Origin: Mesonia sp. K7
GTDB lineage: Bacteria; Bacteroidota; Bacteroidia; Flavobacteriales; Flavobacteriaceae
Assembly: GCF_003233725.1 (NCBI RefSeq)
Contig: NZ_QKQV01000006.1
Location: forward strand, 1 to 64,000
DNA: 64,000 nucleotides
Direction: 5' to 3'
This document shows, in pieces, positions 50,837-59,521 of this stretch. Every line of letters starts with the position of its first letter. Position 1 is the stretch's first letter. The translations under genes were made by a program, and so were the position numbers. A model generated the notes under the pieces. The model did no database searches, was not told the origin of the DNA, and saw nothing but the letters and a program-made list of their open reading frames with translations.

Positions 50837-51652
50837 ATGAATAATATACAAACAATAATTGAGCAGGCTTGGGAAAATAGAGATTTATTGCAAAATCCAG
50901 AAACTCAGCATGCGATTAGAGAAGTCATCAACAAAATAGATATAGGCGAATTGCGTTGTGCAGAACCTACTAATGAAGGTTGGCAAGTGAACGAATGGGT
51001 AAAAAAAGCGGTGGTGCTTTACTTTCCTATCCAAAAAATGGAAACTTTAGAAGTTGGTATTTTTGAGTACCACGATAAAATTCCACTTAAAAGAGGTTAT
51101 GAAGAAAAAGGAATTCGTGTAGTACCGCACGCTGTTGCAAGACACGGAGCTTATATTTCTAAAGGTGTGATTATGATGCCAAGTTATGTAAACATTGGCG
51201 CTTATGTAGATGAAGGAACGATGGTGGACACATGGGCAACTGTTGGTAGTTGTGCTCAGATTGGTAAAAACGTGCATCTTTCTGGCGGCGTTGGTATTGG
51301 TGGTGTCTTAGAACCTCTGCAAGCTGCTCCGGTAATTATTGAAGATAATGCATTTATTGGTTCACGTTGTATTGTGGTTGAAGGTGTAAAAGTAGAGAAA
51401 GAAGCTGTGTTGGGGGCAAATGTAGTGCTTACTGCTTCTACCAAAATTATTGATGTAACGGGCGACGAACCCAAAGAAATGAAAGGTTATGTTCCGGCGC
51501 GTTCAGTAGTGATTCCGGGAAGTTATACCAAAAAGTTCGCTGCAGGCGAATACCAAGTACCATGTGCTTTGATTATTGGTAAACGTAAAGAAAGTACCAA
51601 CAAAAAGACTTCGCTTAACGACGCTTTACGCGAATATAACGTAGCGGTATAA
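50837..51652 (+). CDS. dapD: Tetrahydrodipicolinate N-succinyltransferase
   Basis: The 271-residue enzyme catalyses the succinylation step of the diaminopimelate/lysine pathway. A helical N-terminal domain is followed by hexapeptide repeats with MPSYVNIGAYVDEGTMVDTW, GKNVHLSGGVGIGGVLEPLQ and IGSRCIVVEGV, and by a C-terminal extension. The pathway supplies DAP for peptidoglycan. It is followed with no gap by the GT9 gene. Confidence 0.95.
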   Translation: MNNIQTIIEQAWENRDLLQNPETQHAIREVINKIDIGELRCAEPTNEGWQVNEWVKKAVVLYFPIQKMETLEVGIFEYHDKIPLKRGYEEKGIRVVPHAVARHGAYISKGVIMMPSYVNIGAYVDEGTMVDTWATVGSCAQIGKNVHLSGGVGIGGVLEPLQAAPVIIEDNAFIGSRCIVVEGVKVEKEAVLGANVVLTASTKIIDVTGDEPKEMKGYVPARSVVIPGSYTKKFAAGEYQVPCALIIGKRKESTNKKTSLNDALREYNVAV

Positions 51653-52705
51653 ATGAAAATATTAGTAATTCAGCAGAAAATGATAGGTGATGTACTAACG
51701 ACATCACTCCTCTTTGAAGTATTAAGAAGCAATTTTCCTTCTGCTGAATTACATTATTTAGTCAATAAAAACACTATTCCTGTTTTAGAAAACAACCCAT
51801 TTATAGATCAACTTATAATGGTGACTCCTGAAATGGAGAAAAGTAAAAAACTGTCTTTTCAGCTATTAAAACAGGTTCGCCAAGAAAAATATGATATTGT
51901 TATAGATGTCTACTCTAAGTTGTTTAGTGGGTTTTTGACTTATTTTTCTGGTGCCAAAACCAGAATTGGACTTCATAAAAGTTATACGAAATTATTTTAT
52001 AGCCATACCGTAAAAACTTCCAAAACCAATACTTATGGTTTACCCATGGCTTTTTACAATCGGTTAGAATTTTTGCAGCACTCGGGTTTAGACATTGATT
52101 ATGCTGTAAGTCCGAAAATATATATTCACGAAAGTGAAAAAGAAAAATTGATAGAAAAACTAAGCCATCAAGGTATCAATATCTTAAAAGGAGATTACCT
52201 CATGGTAAACTGCTTAGGAAGTGGAAAAGATAAAACTTACCCGCTCAAGTATATGGCAGAAATTCTAGATGCTGTTGTTGTAAATCATCCTGATAAAAAG
52301 TTTTTTTTAAATTATATTCCCAATCAGATAGAGGAAATTGAAGAATTGAAATCTTATTGCACCGCAAATACAAAAAAACAAATCTTAGATTTTTATGCGC
52401 CAAGCTTACGCGAATTTATTGTACTCACTTCATTTTGCCAAGCTGTTTTTGGTAACGAAGGTGGAGCTATAAATATGGGAAAAGCACTTGGTATAAAAAC
52501 CTTTGCTATTTTTTCGCCGTGGATAAGACCAACTTCTTGGATGCATCAAAATAATGATTTTCATCAATATGCGCACCTAAACTTATACTGCCCTGAACGA
52601 TTCAATCCATTTGATAAAAAAGAATTGAAAGCTGAAGTAGAAAAGCATTATGGTGATTTTACCCCAAATTTATTTAAAGAAAAACTGGTTCAGTTTTTAA
52701 ACTGA
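51653..52705 (+). CDS. Glycosyltransferase family 9 (heptosyltransferase-like)
   Basis: The 350-residue enzyme has the GT9 marks: an N-terminal Rossmann start ILVIQQKMIGDVLTTSLL, DVYSKLFSGFLTYFSGAKTRIGL, and a C-terminal nucleotide-binding domain with GNEGGAINMGKALGIKTFAIF. GT9 enzymes add heptose or similar sugars to LPS core. It begins directly after the dapD stop codon. It converges with a GT gene; the ends overlap by 16 bases (52690-52705). Confidence 0.88.
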   Translation: MKILVIQQKMIGDVLTTSLLFEVLRSNFPSAELHYLVNKNTIPVLENNPFIDQLIMVTPEMEKSKKLSFQLLKQVRQEKYDIVIDVYSKLFSGFLTYFSGAKTRIGLHKSYTKLFYSHTVKTSKTNTYGLPMAFYNRLEFLQHSGLDIDYAVSPKIYIHESEKEKLIEKLSHQGINILKGDYLMVNCLGSGKDKTYPLKYMAEILDAVVVNHPDKKFFLNYIPNQIEEIEELKSYCTANTKKQILDFYAPSLREFIVLTSFCQAVFGNEGGAINMGKALGIKTFAIFSPWIRPTSWMHQNNDFHQYAHLNLYCPERFNPFDKKELKAEVEKHYGDFTPNLFKEKLVQFLN

Positions 52706-53508
52706 ATCTGAAAATATTCTGCCAAGGCATCCCATTGAACTCGGTTTTTATCCTCTCCAACATTTTCTTTTTTCAGAGAAACTCTTTGAGTTCCCAAAAT
52801 TGGTATGGCTTGTTTAGGACTTTTTAAAGCTTTCATCGCTTTTTTTCCTTCAGCGAAAGCTACTGCTTTAAACCATAAATCGTCCGCTTTTGGCGCTAAC
52901 TTTAAAAAAAGGTTTTCGTCGTGAACAATATTAGAAAAAACATTAGGGGGATATAAAACTCCTTCTGCACCAATAGGCAAAAATCTTTCTGAGGAACAAT
53001 CATCGTTTAAATTCCAAGACTTGTAGGGTTTTGCTTTTCCTTTTTCATCGGTTTTGATACATCTCAAACGATGAGCCACAATTTTATCCGGATATTTAAG
53101 ATATGTATCATATAAATCTTGTAGCCAATTTTGCCGATAGATCAAATCATCATCACAAGTAACCACAGGGAAATTGGGGTATAATTTTAAAGTATGAATT
53201 AGTTTGTTGTGCGGACAGTCTAATGAAGTGTATCTGATTTCGAATATTTCACCTTCTAACTTGGCTAAACTTTTCGGGATGTTTTTTTTGACACTCTCAT
53301 GCAGCCATAATACTATTTTCTTTGGCGGGTAATTTTGCGCTAAAACACTTTTTATTACTATATGTAAGGTGCTAAACCTCGAAGGAATTGCAGTTAAAGA
53401 AACTACTATCGGTAAGCGCTGTTCATCTGAATTTTTAAGCTCTTTTACAGATAAGCATTTCAATTTTAGTGTATGAAATAAAGAAACGGGTAATTCTTTT
53501 AATTTCAT
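52690..53508 (-). CDS. Glycosyltransferase, GT-A fold
   Basis: The 272-residue enzyme has RLPIVVSLTAIPSRF near residue 31 and the metal-binding DDD motif in VVTCDDDLIYR (about residue 118), as in GT-A sugar transferases. The later KADDLWFKAVAFAEGK holds a candidate catalytic acid. Donor and acceptor unknown. Its start overlaps the stop of the next gene upstream by 4 bases, so they form a two-gene minus-strand unit. Confidence 0.8.
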   Translation of the reverse strand: MKLKELPVSLFHTLKLKCLSVKELKNSDEQRLPIVVSLTAIPSRFSTLHIVIKSVLAQNYPPKKIVLWLHESVKKNIPKSLAKLEGEIFEIRYTSLDCPHNKLIHTLKLYPNFPVVTCDDDLIYRQNWLQDLYDTYLKYPDKIVAHRLRCIKTDEKGKAKPYKSWNLNDDCSSERFLPIGAEGVLYPPNVFSNIVHDENLFLKLAPKADDLWFKAVAFAEGKKAMKALKSPKQAIPILGTQRVSLKKENVGEDKNRVQWDALAEYFQIQFKN

Positions 53509-54332
53509 GCACTAGTTTTTTTTATTCCGTAGTCTGTCCAAGTTTTATTTTCTAACTTTGTGGTATCTCTAATCGCTCTATTTTTTTCAATAGACTCTTG
53601 ATTTTTATAACTTCTAGGATGATCTAAATGTACACAAATAGCGCTATATCTAATCTGTTTTGATTTTATGCCGTAATTCATCAGGCGCTCACCTAATTCT
53701 CGATCTTGACCTCCATATTGCATGCGTTCGTCAAATCCGTTTACGGCAAGTATATCTTTTTTCCAACCACTAGCGTTATGCCCATTCCAACTAGCATTGG
53801 TTGGTGTGATTAGGTTTAAAAATTCACTCACAAAACCTCTAGCCGTTAATTTGTTGTTCTTAAATGAAGGTGTTAGTCCTTTTCTCTTGAGCCAATTTAC
53901 TTTAAAGCAATCTTGCGAATCGATATCTTTTTTGGTAATCGCTTCAGAAATATTCATCGGTAGCATAAAATAGCCCCCAGACAAAAAATAACCTTCTTTT
54001 CTGTACTTGGCATGAATTTTTAAGAAATCTTTACGAGGAATGCAGTCGCCATCACTCATTACAATATATTCTGCTTGACACTTTAAAATAGCCTTGTTGA
54101 GAATTTGGGATTTCTGAAAGCCATTATCTTCTTGCCAAACGTGGGTAATTGGGTAATTGACTTTCGTTTGCATTTCTTCGATCAAGTCGAAAGTGGGTTG
54201 TTTTGAGCCGTCATCTGCAATTACAACTTCAAAATTGGTAAACAATTGGTTGTTATAACCCCACAAGACTTTTTCGAGCCAGGATTCTGAGTTATACGTA
54301 CTAATAATTACCGAAATTGCAATTTTATTCAT
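53505..54332 (-). CDS. Glycosyltransferase family 2
   Basis: The 275-residue GT2 protein shows VIISTYNSESWLEKVL, VVIADDGSKQPT (the nucleotide-binding Asp pair), VMSDGDCIPRKDF (the DxD motif region), and GGQDRELGERLMNYG, which fits a galactosyltransferase-like C-terminal motif. It should add a sugar to a surface glycan. It is paired with the gene at 52690 and divergent from the GT at 54413. Confidence 0.88.
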   Translation of the reverse strand: MNKIAISVIISTYNSESWLEKVLWGYNNQLFTNFEVVIADDGSKQPTFDLIEEMQTKVNYPITHVWQEDNGFQKSQILNKAILKCQAEYIVMSDGDCIPRKDFLKIHAKYRKEGYFLSGGYFMLPMNISEAITKKDIDSQDCFKVNWLKRKGLTPSFKNNKLTARGFVSEFLNLITPTNASWNGHNASGWKKDILAVNGFDERMQYGGQDRELGERLMNYGIKSKQIRYSAICVHLDHPRSYKNQESIEKNRAIRDTTKLENKTWTDYGIKKTSA

Positions 54333-54412
54333 AAAGATTATTAATCAAAACAATATTTATTTAGCTTTGCTACCATACAAATGTAATATTTTTTGTTTCG
54401 AAATCTGATAAT

Positions 54413-55174
54413 ATGATAAAACTTTCGGGGGTAATTATCACTTACAACGAAGAGCGTGCTATCGAAAAATGCATGCAATCGCTACAAAATGTGGTCGATG
54501 AGATTGTTGTAGTTGATTCTTTTTCGACCGATAAGACCAAAGAAATATGCCAAAAATACGGAGCAAAAATTATCGAGCAGCAATTCTTAGGTTATATTGA
54601 GCAAAAAAACTTTGCGCTAGAACAAGCAAGTCATAATTACATTGTTTCTTTAGATGGTGACGAATCTTTATCAGAAGAGTTACAAAAAAGCATCATTGAG
54701 TTAAAAAACAACTGGCAATTAGATGGTTATTATTGTAATCGTTATAATAATTTCTGTGGTCAGTGGATAAAATACTCAGACTGGTATCCTGAGAAAAAAC
54801 TACGCGTCTTCGACCGTAGAAAAGCAAACTGGAAAGGAATTAACCCACACGATCAAATAAAACTACATAACAAAGAAAGTAAAATTGGTCACTTGAAAGG
54901 TGATATCCTCCATTGGAATTATCAAACCTATTCTGAGTATAACCTAAAGATGGAAACCTTCTCTTCTATCTCTGCAAAAGCCTATTATGATTTAGGCAGA
55001 AGAGCTACTTTATTTAATATTGTTTTCAATCCGTTTTGGGCTTTTGTGAAATCCTATATTTTGAGGCTTGGTTTTTTAGATGGCGTAAATGGCTTGGTGA
55101 TTTGCAGTATTAAAGCACATTATACTTTTCTAAAATACATCAAGCTTTTAGAAATAGAAAGGAAAAACAAATAA
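54413..55174 (+). CDS. Glycosyltransferase family 2, WaaE/KdtX-like
   Basis: The 253-residue enzyme has SGVIITYNEERAIEKCMQSL, EIVVVDSFSTDKTKEI, VSLDGDESLSEEL, and a C-terminal part with an HWNYQTYSEYNLKMETF motif and one amphipathic/hydrophobic helix near residue 205. The arrangement is that of WaaE/KdtX beta-glucosyltransferases acting on LPS inner core. The position beside a Kdo-kinase-like gene supports this; the exact sugar is not known. Confidence 0.85.
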   Translation: MIKLSGVIITYNEERAIEKCMQSLQNVVDEIVVVDSFSTDKTKEICQKYGAKIIEQQFLGYIEQKNFALEQASHNYIVSLDGDESLSEELQKSIIELKNNWQLDGYYCNRYNNFCGQWIKYSDWYPEKKLRVFDRRKANWKGINPHDQIKLHNKESKIGHLKGDILHWNYQTYSEYNLKMETFSSISAKAYYDLGRRATLFNIVFNPFWAFVKSYILRLGFLDGVNGLVICSIKAHYTFLKYIKLLEIERKNK

Positions 55175-55176
55175 GT

Positions 55177-55932
55177 TTAGGATTTCCAAAACTTTATTTT
55201 CTTTTTGATTCTTTTCTTTCGATGAAAAGCTTCTTGAAATTTATTTACATAAAACAACAGTTTTTCATAAATCATTTCTGGGTCTTCGTTTATCAATTCT
55301 GCATATTGTTGACTGATGATGCGGTGAATTTTTTGATGCGTGGTTATTTTAGCAAAATTCTTGATTCTATCTTCAAAAGTGAGCCTTTTGAAATTCATCC
55401 GATTTAAGTCTACAAGATAAAACTTATATATTCCGTTCTCTTTTTTAATAAGAGTGTTGCTTGGTGTATGATCGATAAACTCAATATCGTTTTGATGTAA
55501 TTGATGTGTAAAGACAGTAAATTGCTTTACAATACTTTCTATATCTGGGTAATCAAGATTTTCGTTTAAATCTTTAAAAAGTAAATCGTATTCTAAATGC
55601 TTACAGACATAAAAACTCTTGCCAAAAAGATATTTATCTTCCTCGAAATAAGCAATAGGTTCTGGGGTTAAAATTTCAGATTTCAGTAATTCTTGGGCAT
55701 ATTCAAAAGAGCGCTGTGCCTTGGATTTTCTAATGAATTTATAAATAACTTTATTCGGAATATTAGGCTTTTTAAAAGCTTTTATGTTCACAAAAAAATC
55801 GTCGATAGAAAAAATTTTTATCTCATTTCTTTTTCCTCCATAAATAGTTTTCCCTTCCACATCGAAGTTTCGAATGAAAAGCTCTATCTTGGGTTGTAAA
55901 TCGAGGTATTTTTCTGAAAAAATCATCTTCAT
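55177..55932 (-). CDS. Kdo-kinase-like (InaA/RIO-type) protein
   Basis: The 251-residue protein has a kinase-like fold: an early beta-rich lobe with VIYKFIRKSKAQRSFEYAQEL, a catalytic-loop analogue FIDHTPSNTLI, and VDLNRMNF in place of DFG. LPS heptose and Kdo kinases of this type add phosphate to the core. The last 10 residues are basic. The ATG at 55932 lies almost at the expected transcription start of a TACTTTTG element (55944-55937), so a start at 55926 or leaderless translation is possible. Confidence 0.75.
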   Translation of the reverse strand: MKMIFSEKYLDLQPKIELFIRNFDVEGKTIYGGKRNEIKIFSIDDFFVNIKAFKKPNIPNKVIYKFIRKSKAQRSFEYAQELLKSEILTPEPIAYFEEDKYLFGKSFYVCKHLEYDLLFKDLNENLDYPDIESIVKQFTVFTHQLHQNDIEFIDHTPSNTLIKKENGIYKFYLVDLNRMNFKRLTFEDRIKNFAKITTHQKIHRIISQQYAELINEDPEMIYEKLLFYVNKFQEAFHRKKRIKKKIKFWKS

Positions 55933-56042
55933 ACTGCAAAAGTAAAATAATTTAAAAGAAGAAAAGAGACTCTATTTAAGTTATAACATAAGTTTATAAT
56001 AGTAAATTGCAAAACGAAAGTAAAGTTAAATTACTTTGTCAT

Positions 56043-57170
56043 ATGCTTAAGGAAAAACATAAAATAGCTTTTATTTTTATTGAAGAAATCCATCATCTCT
56101 ACCATTTTATTTCGGTGGCAGATGAACTTTCCAAAAAAAACCAAGTACACATTCTTACTTTTCCTACACAAGATGTTATCTTAGAAAAAACTTTAGCTAT
56201 TTTAAATAATAGCAATATCATTGTTGAAAGAAAATCAACCCATTTTTTTAGAGCAATTACCGATAAACTTAAAAATAGAAAACACCCGAGAGCTGGATTT
56301 TGGATGAAAAAAAATGCCCGTTATATTTTAAATAATTTTGATGCGGTTGTTTTTTCTGATTATAACCATCAAAAATTATTAAAAATCAGAGGTGATAAAA
56401 AGTACCCGAAATTCATCAAATTTCCTCACGGTATTGCTGGTAGAAAATATGCTTTTAAGAAAGAAATCACAGATTTTGATCAGCAAATTTTATTTGGTGA
56501 GTTTTATGCACAAGCACTACAAAACCAAAACTTACTAAAAAAACACGCCATTGTGGGCTATCCTAAATTGGATGTCATAAAAAAATTAAACACTAAAATT
56601 ATTTTTGACAACCATAAAAAAACGGTAATCTACAATCCGCATTTTTCTCAACCTACTTCTTCTTGGCACAAGTTTGGAATCGATATTTTAGAGTTTTTCT
56701 CACAACAGAGCGAGTTCAATCTCATTTTTGCACCTCACATCAATTTGTTTCATAAACGTGGTGCTTCCGACAAAGAAGAAATTCCTGAAAAGTATTACAA
56801 CAATCCTAATATTCATATCGATTTAGGGAGTCACCATAGTGTAGATATGACTTATGTAAAAAACGCAGACATATATCTTGGTGATGTTTCTAGCCAAGTA
56901 TATGAGTTTATCATCAACCCAAAACCAACAATTTTTATCAATGCCAATCAGGCTGACTATAAAAATGATATTGGTTATCGTTTTTGGAAATGTGGCAAAG
57001 TAATTGACAAAATAGACGATCTACCCAATGCTCTCGAGCAAGCATTTAGCACTTTTGGAAAATTTAAGGAAACACAGAAAAAAATCAATAGTGAAAATAT
57101 TTTAGCCTCTAATACTCAAACTGCTTCGGAAAAAGCGGCTGAAAAAATCGAAGAACTTTTGGCTCAATAA
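56043..57170 (+). CDS. CDP-glycerol glycerophosphotransferase-like protein
   Basis: From the ATG at 56043 the protein has 375 residues; a TTG at 56007 would add 12. Marks include AFIFIEEIHHLYHFISVADELS, KFIKFPHGIAGRKYAFKK, AIVGYPKLDV, and SWHKFGIDILEFF with DIYLGDVSSQVYEFIINPKP. This is the GT-B plan of teichoic-acid-type glycerophosphotransferases and relatives, also used for surface glycan decoration in Gram-negatives. Substrate uncertain. It is divergent from the Kdo-kinase-like gene. Confidence 0.75.
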   Translation: MLKEKHKIAFIFIEEIHHLYHFISVADELSKKNQVHILTFPTQDVILEKTLAILNNSNIIVERKSTHFFRAITDKLKNRKHPRAGFWMKKNARYILNNFDAVVFSDYNHQKLLKIRGDKKYPKFIKFPHGIAGRKYAFKKEITDFDQQILFGEFYAQALQNQNLLKKHAIVGYPKLDVIKKLNTKIIFDNHKKTVIYNPHFSQPTSSWHKFGIDILEFFSQQSEFNLIFAPHINLFHKRGASDKEEIPEKYYNNPNIHIDLGSHHSVDMTYVKNADIYLGDVSSQVYEFIINPKPTIFINANQADYKNDIGYRFWKCGKVIDKIDDLPNALEQAFSTFGKFKETQKKINSENILASNTQTASEKAAEKIEELLAQ

Positions 57171-57173
57171 AAA

Positions 57174-57953
57174 CTATAAATATTTATCGATTCCGTTTGG
57201 ACAGTAAGTCAAATTTTCGTCGATTGCTTTTTGCTGAATACTTTCGTTGATGTTTACCCTGCTTTTTGATTTAACGGTATGAAAAATATGGTAGATAATT
57301 CCGCCATAGCGAATTCTTCTTCCTTTTACGCCAGTATTCAAAAGCCGAATGGCCATTTCTGAGTCTTCTTTTCCCCAACCTGTCATATCTTCGTTATAGC
57401 CATTTATTTTTAGGATATCCTTTTTCCAATATGACAAGTTACAACCGCGTAATTTGGAAGAAAGTTGATCATTAGCTTTGTACATTTTCATTAAAAAGGG
57501 AAGATGCAGATTTCGGGTTTTATTTTTTATACCACTATTAAAAAAGCCAATTTGAGTTACTTTATTTTGAAATAATTCTGGTAAAAATTCTTCTCTAATG
57601 TTTACTCGACTACCATACAAATACTGATTTTTTACAGCCATTTCTGTGTGGTCTTTTACAAAATCTGGATGCATCAAACAGTCGCCATCCAGCTGAATGA
57701 TATATTCGCCTTGGGCTTGAGCAATGGCTTTATTCAAAATTACCGTTCGCCTAAAGCCATCGTCTTCATGCCATAAATGTTTTAGAGGTAGTTTATCTTT
57801 AAATTGGTCAATGACAACTTTTGTTTCATTACCCGAACCATCATCGGCAATAATGATTTCGTACGGCATTAGACTTTGTTTTTGTGCGGTAAGCAAAACC
57901 AATTCTAGTGCTTGATGCCAATTGTAAGTCGTGATGATAAGGCTTACTTTCAA
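57174..57953 (-). CDS. Glycosyltransferase family 2, galactosyltransferase-like
   Basis: The 259-residue enzyme has SLIITTYNWHQALELVL, IIIADDGSGNETK, IIQLDGDCLMHPDF and the GWGKEDSEMAIRLLNTG motif typical of the galactosyltransferase C-terminal (GT27-like) region. It is similar in plan to the GT at 53505, so the two could be paralogues. It sits alone on the minus strand between plus-strand genes. Confidence 0.88.
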   Translation of the reverse strand: MKVSLIITTYNWHQALELVLLTAQKQSLMPYEIIIADDGSGNETKVVIDQFKDKLPLKHLWHEDDGFRRTVILNKAIAQAQGEYIIQLDGDCLMHPDFVKDHTEMAVKNQYLYGSRVNIREEFLPELFQNKVTQIGFFNSGIKNKTRNLHLPFLMKMYKANDQLSSKLRGCNLSYWKKDILKINGYNEDMTGWGKEDSEMAIRLLNTGVKGRRIRYGGIIYHIFHTVKSKSRVNINESIQQKAIDENLTYCPNGIDKYL

Positions 57954-57991
57954 AATTTGAGTTTTTTAACTTTCAAATATATAGCATTCTT

Positions 57992-58023
57992 TTTGATAGT
58001 CTATGTTCAAAAATCTAAATTTG
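57992..58023 (+). promoter_or_regulatory. Probable promoter of the pyruvyltransferase gene
   Basis: TTTG (57992-57995), 20 bases, then TAAATTTG (58016-58023). The start codon is at 58042. One base longer than the usual 19-base spacing. Confidence 0.55.
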
Positions 58024-58041
58024 TATAGTAATTGTTGATTT

Positions 58042-58956
58042 ATGTCTTTAAAAAAATCACTTGGGAAAATCTTTCCAGTTATTGATTCCAATCAGAGAAA
58101 AAAAATGATTGAAGATTCCATTTTAAATGGAAAACAAAGCAATAACGGCGTTGTCAATGTACATCGTTATACCTTGGGAAATGTTGGCGATTTATATGCT
58201 GGACCACATCATTATTTTGATGAGTTAAAAGGAAAACAAGTAGATATTTTAGGTTTTAGAAAGATTAGCAAAAAAAAACGTTTAGACTGGATCAGCAAAA
58301 TAAACGATAATGCACTTGTTATTGGCGGCGGAGGTTTACTCAACATCCGTCACTTCGAAAGACAGATGAAACTTTTTGAAGAGTTAAAAGCAAAAGGAAA
58401 GAAAACAGTAATTTGGGGAGCCGGACATAACCAACGTGACTTATCAAAATATCAAAACAATACAGTTTATAATATCAATCCTTCAAACTTTGGCATAGTA
58501 GGCACGCGTGATTATTCTGCCAAAACAGAATGGGTTCCTTGCGTGAGCTGTTTACATCCTATTTTTGATAGAAAGTTTACAGTGAACAAAGAAGTTGGAG
58601 TAATTTATTGCAATAAAACCTCCAAACGAAAAGACTTACTTCAATACTTTAAAGATTTTCCTTCTACATCAAACACCACAGATTTAGAAGAAATGGTCAA
58701 TTTTATAGGAAGTTCAGACACCATCATTACCGATAGTTACCATGCCATGTATTGGGGAATCTTACTCAACAAAAAAACAGTAGTCATACCCACTACTTCA
58801 AAATTTTACGATTTTAAATACAAATCTGTTATTTCAGACTACGAAAATTATAGAGAAGACATCAAAAAAGCACAACGTTATTCGGGTGTTTTAGAAGAAT
58901 GCCGAGAAATAAACCGTAATTTTGCCACAAAAGTTTTTGACTATTTAAATATTTAA
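58042..58956 (+). CDS. Polysaccharide pyruvyltransferase family protein
   Basis: The 304-residue protein has the family marks: an early NVGDLYAGPHHYF, an ALVIGGGGLL loop, VIWGAGHN, and TDSYHAMYWGILLNKKTVVIP near residue 235. Such enzymes transfer pyruvate ketals onto surface polysaccharides; some family members have other roles. It is the last surface-glycan gene of the cluster, with tsaC starting 1 base after its stop codon. Confidence 0.85.
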   Translation: MSLKKSLGKIFPVIDSNQRKKMIEDSILNGKQSNNGVVNVHRYTLGNVGDLYAGPHHYFDELKGKQVDILGFRKISKKKRLDWISKINDNALVIGGGGLLNIRHFERQMKLFEELKAKGKKTVIWGAGHNQRDLSKYQNNTVYNINPSNFGIVGTRDYSAKTEWVPCVSCLHPIFDRKFTVNKEVGVIYCNKTSKRKDLLQYFKDFPSTSNTTDLEEMVNFIGSSDTIITDSYHAMYWGILLNKKTVVIPTTSKFYDFKYKSVISDYENYREDIKKAQRYSGVLEECREINRNFATKVFDYLNI

Positions 58957-58957
58957 G

Positions 58958-59518
58958 ATGCGAGAAGAAATCATCAAATGTATAGAAACCTTAAAACGTG
59001 GCGGACTCATTCTCTACCCTACCGATACCGTTTGGGGAATTGGCTGTGATGCAACCAATTATGATGCTATCAAAAAAATATATGAACTCAAACAACGCAA
59101 AGAGTCAAAAGCAATGATATGCTTGGTTTCAGACTTTAAAATGCTCAACCAATATGTTGAGGAAGTTCCTGAAGTGGCTTACGATATCCTAAAATATGCC
59201 TCTAAACCTACTACGATTATTTACGATCAACCTATACGGGTTTCAGAAAATCTAGTTGCTCCAGACAATACCTTAGCGATCAGGGTTTGCAAAGATAATT
59301 TCTGCAACCAGCTTCTCCGAAAATTTAAAAAACCCATTGTTTCTACTTCGGCAAATATCAGCGGACAATCCACCCCTAAAAACTTTTCGCAAATCACTCC
59401 CGAAATTTTAAAAGGAGTAGACTATGTTGTAAATTTGCCATCAGCAAACAAAAACGCCAAACCATCAGCAATTATTAAGCTAACCAACGATGGGAAAGTA
59501 ACTATTATCAGAAAGTAA
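58958..59518 (+). CDS. tsaC: L-threonylcarbamoyladenylate synthase
   Basis: The 186-residue YrdC/Sua5-type protein makes threonylcarbamoyl-AMP for t6A synthesis. Typical segments are GGLILYPTDTVWGIGCDATN, KQRKESKAMICLVSD, KPTTIIYD and PIVSTSANISGQSTPKNF. It may be a YciO-like paralogue, but it has the full set of YrdC residues and no other copy is visible. Cotranscribed with the pyruvyltransferase and the CCA enzyme gene. Confidence 0.9.
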   Translation: MREEIIKCIETLKRGGLILYPTDTVWGIGCDATNYDAIKKIYELKQRKESKAMICLVSDFKMLNQYVEEVPEVAYDILKYASKPTTIIYDQPIRVSENLVAPDNTLAIRVCKDNFCNQLLRKFKKPIVSTSANISGQSTPKNFSQITPEILKGVDYVVNLPSANKNAKPSAIIKLTNDGKVTIIRK

Positions 59519-59521
59519 AAA

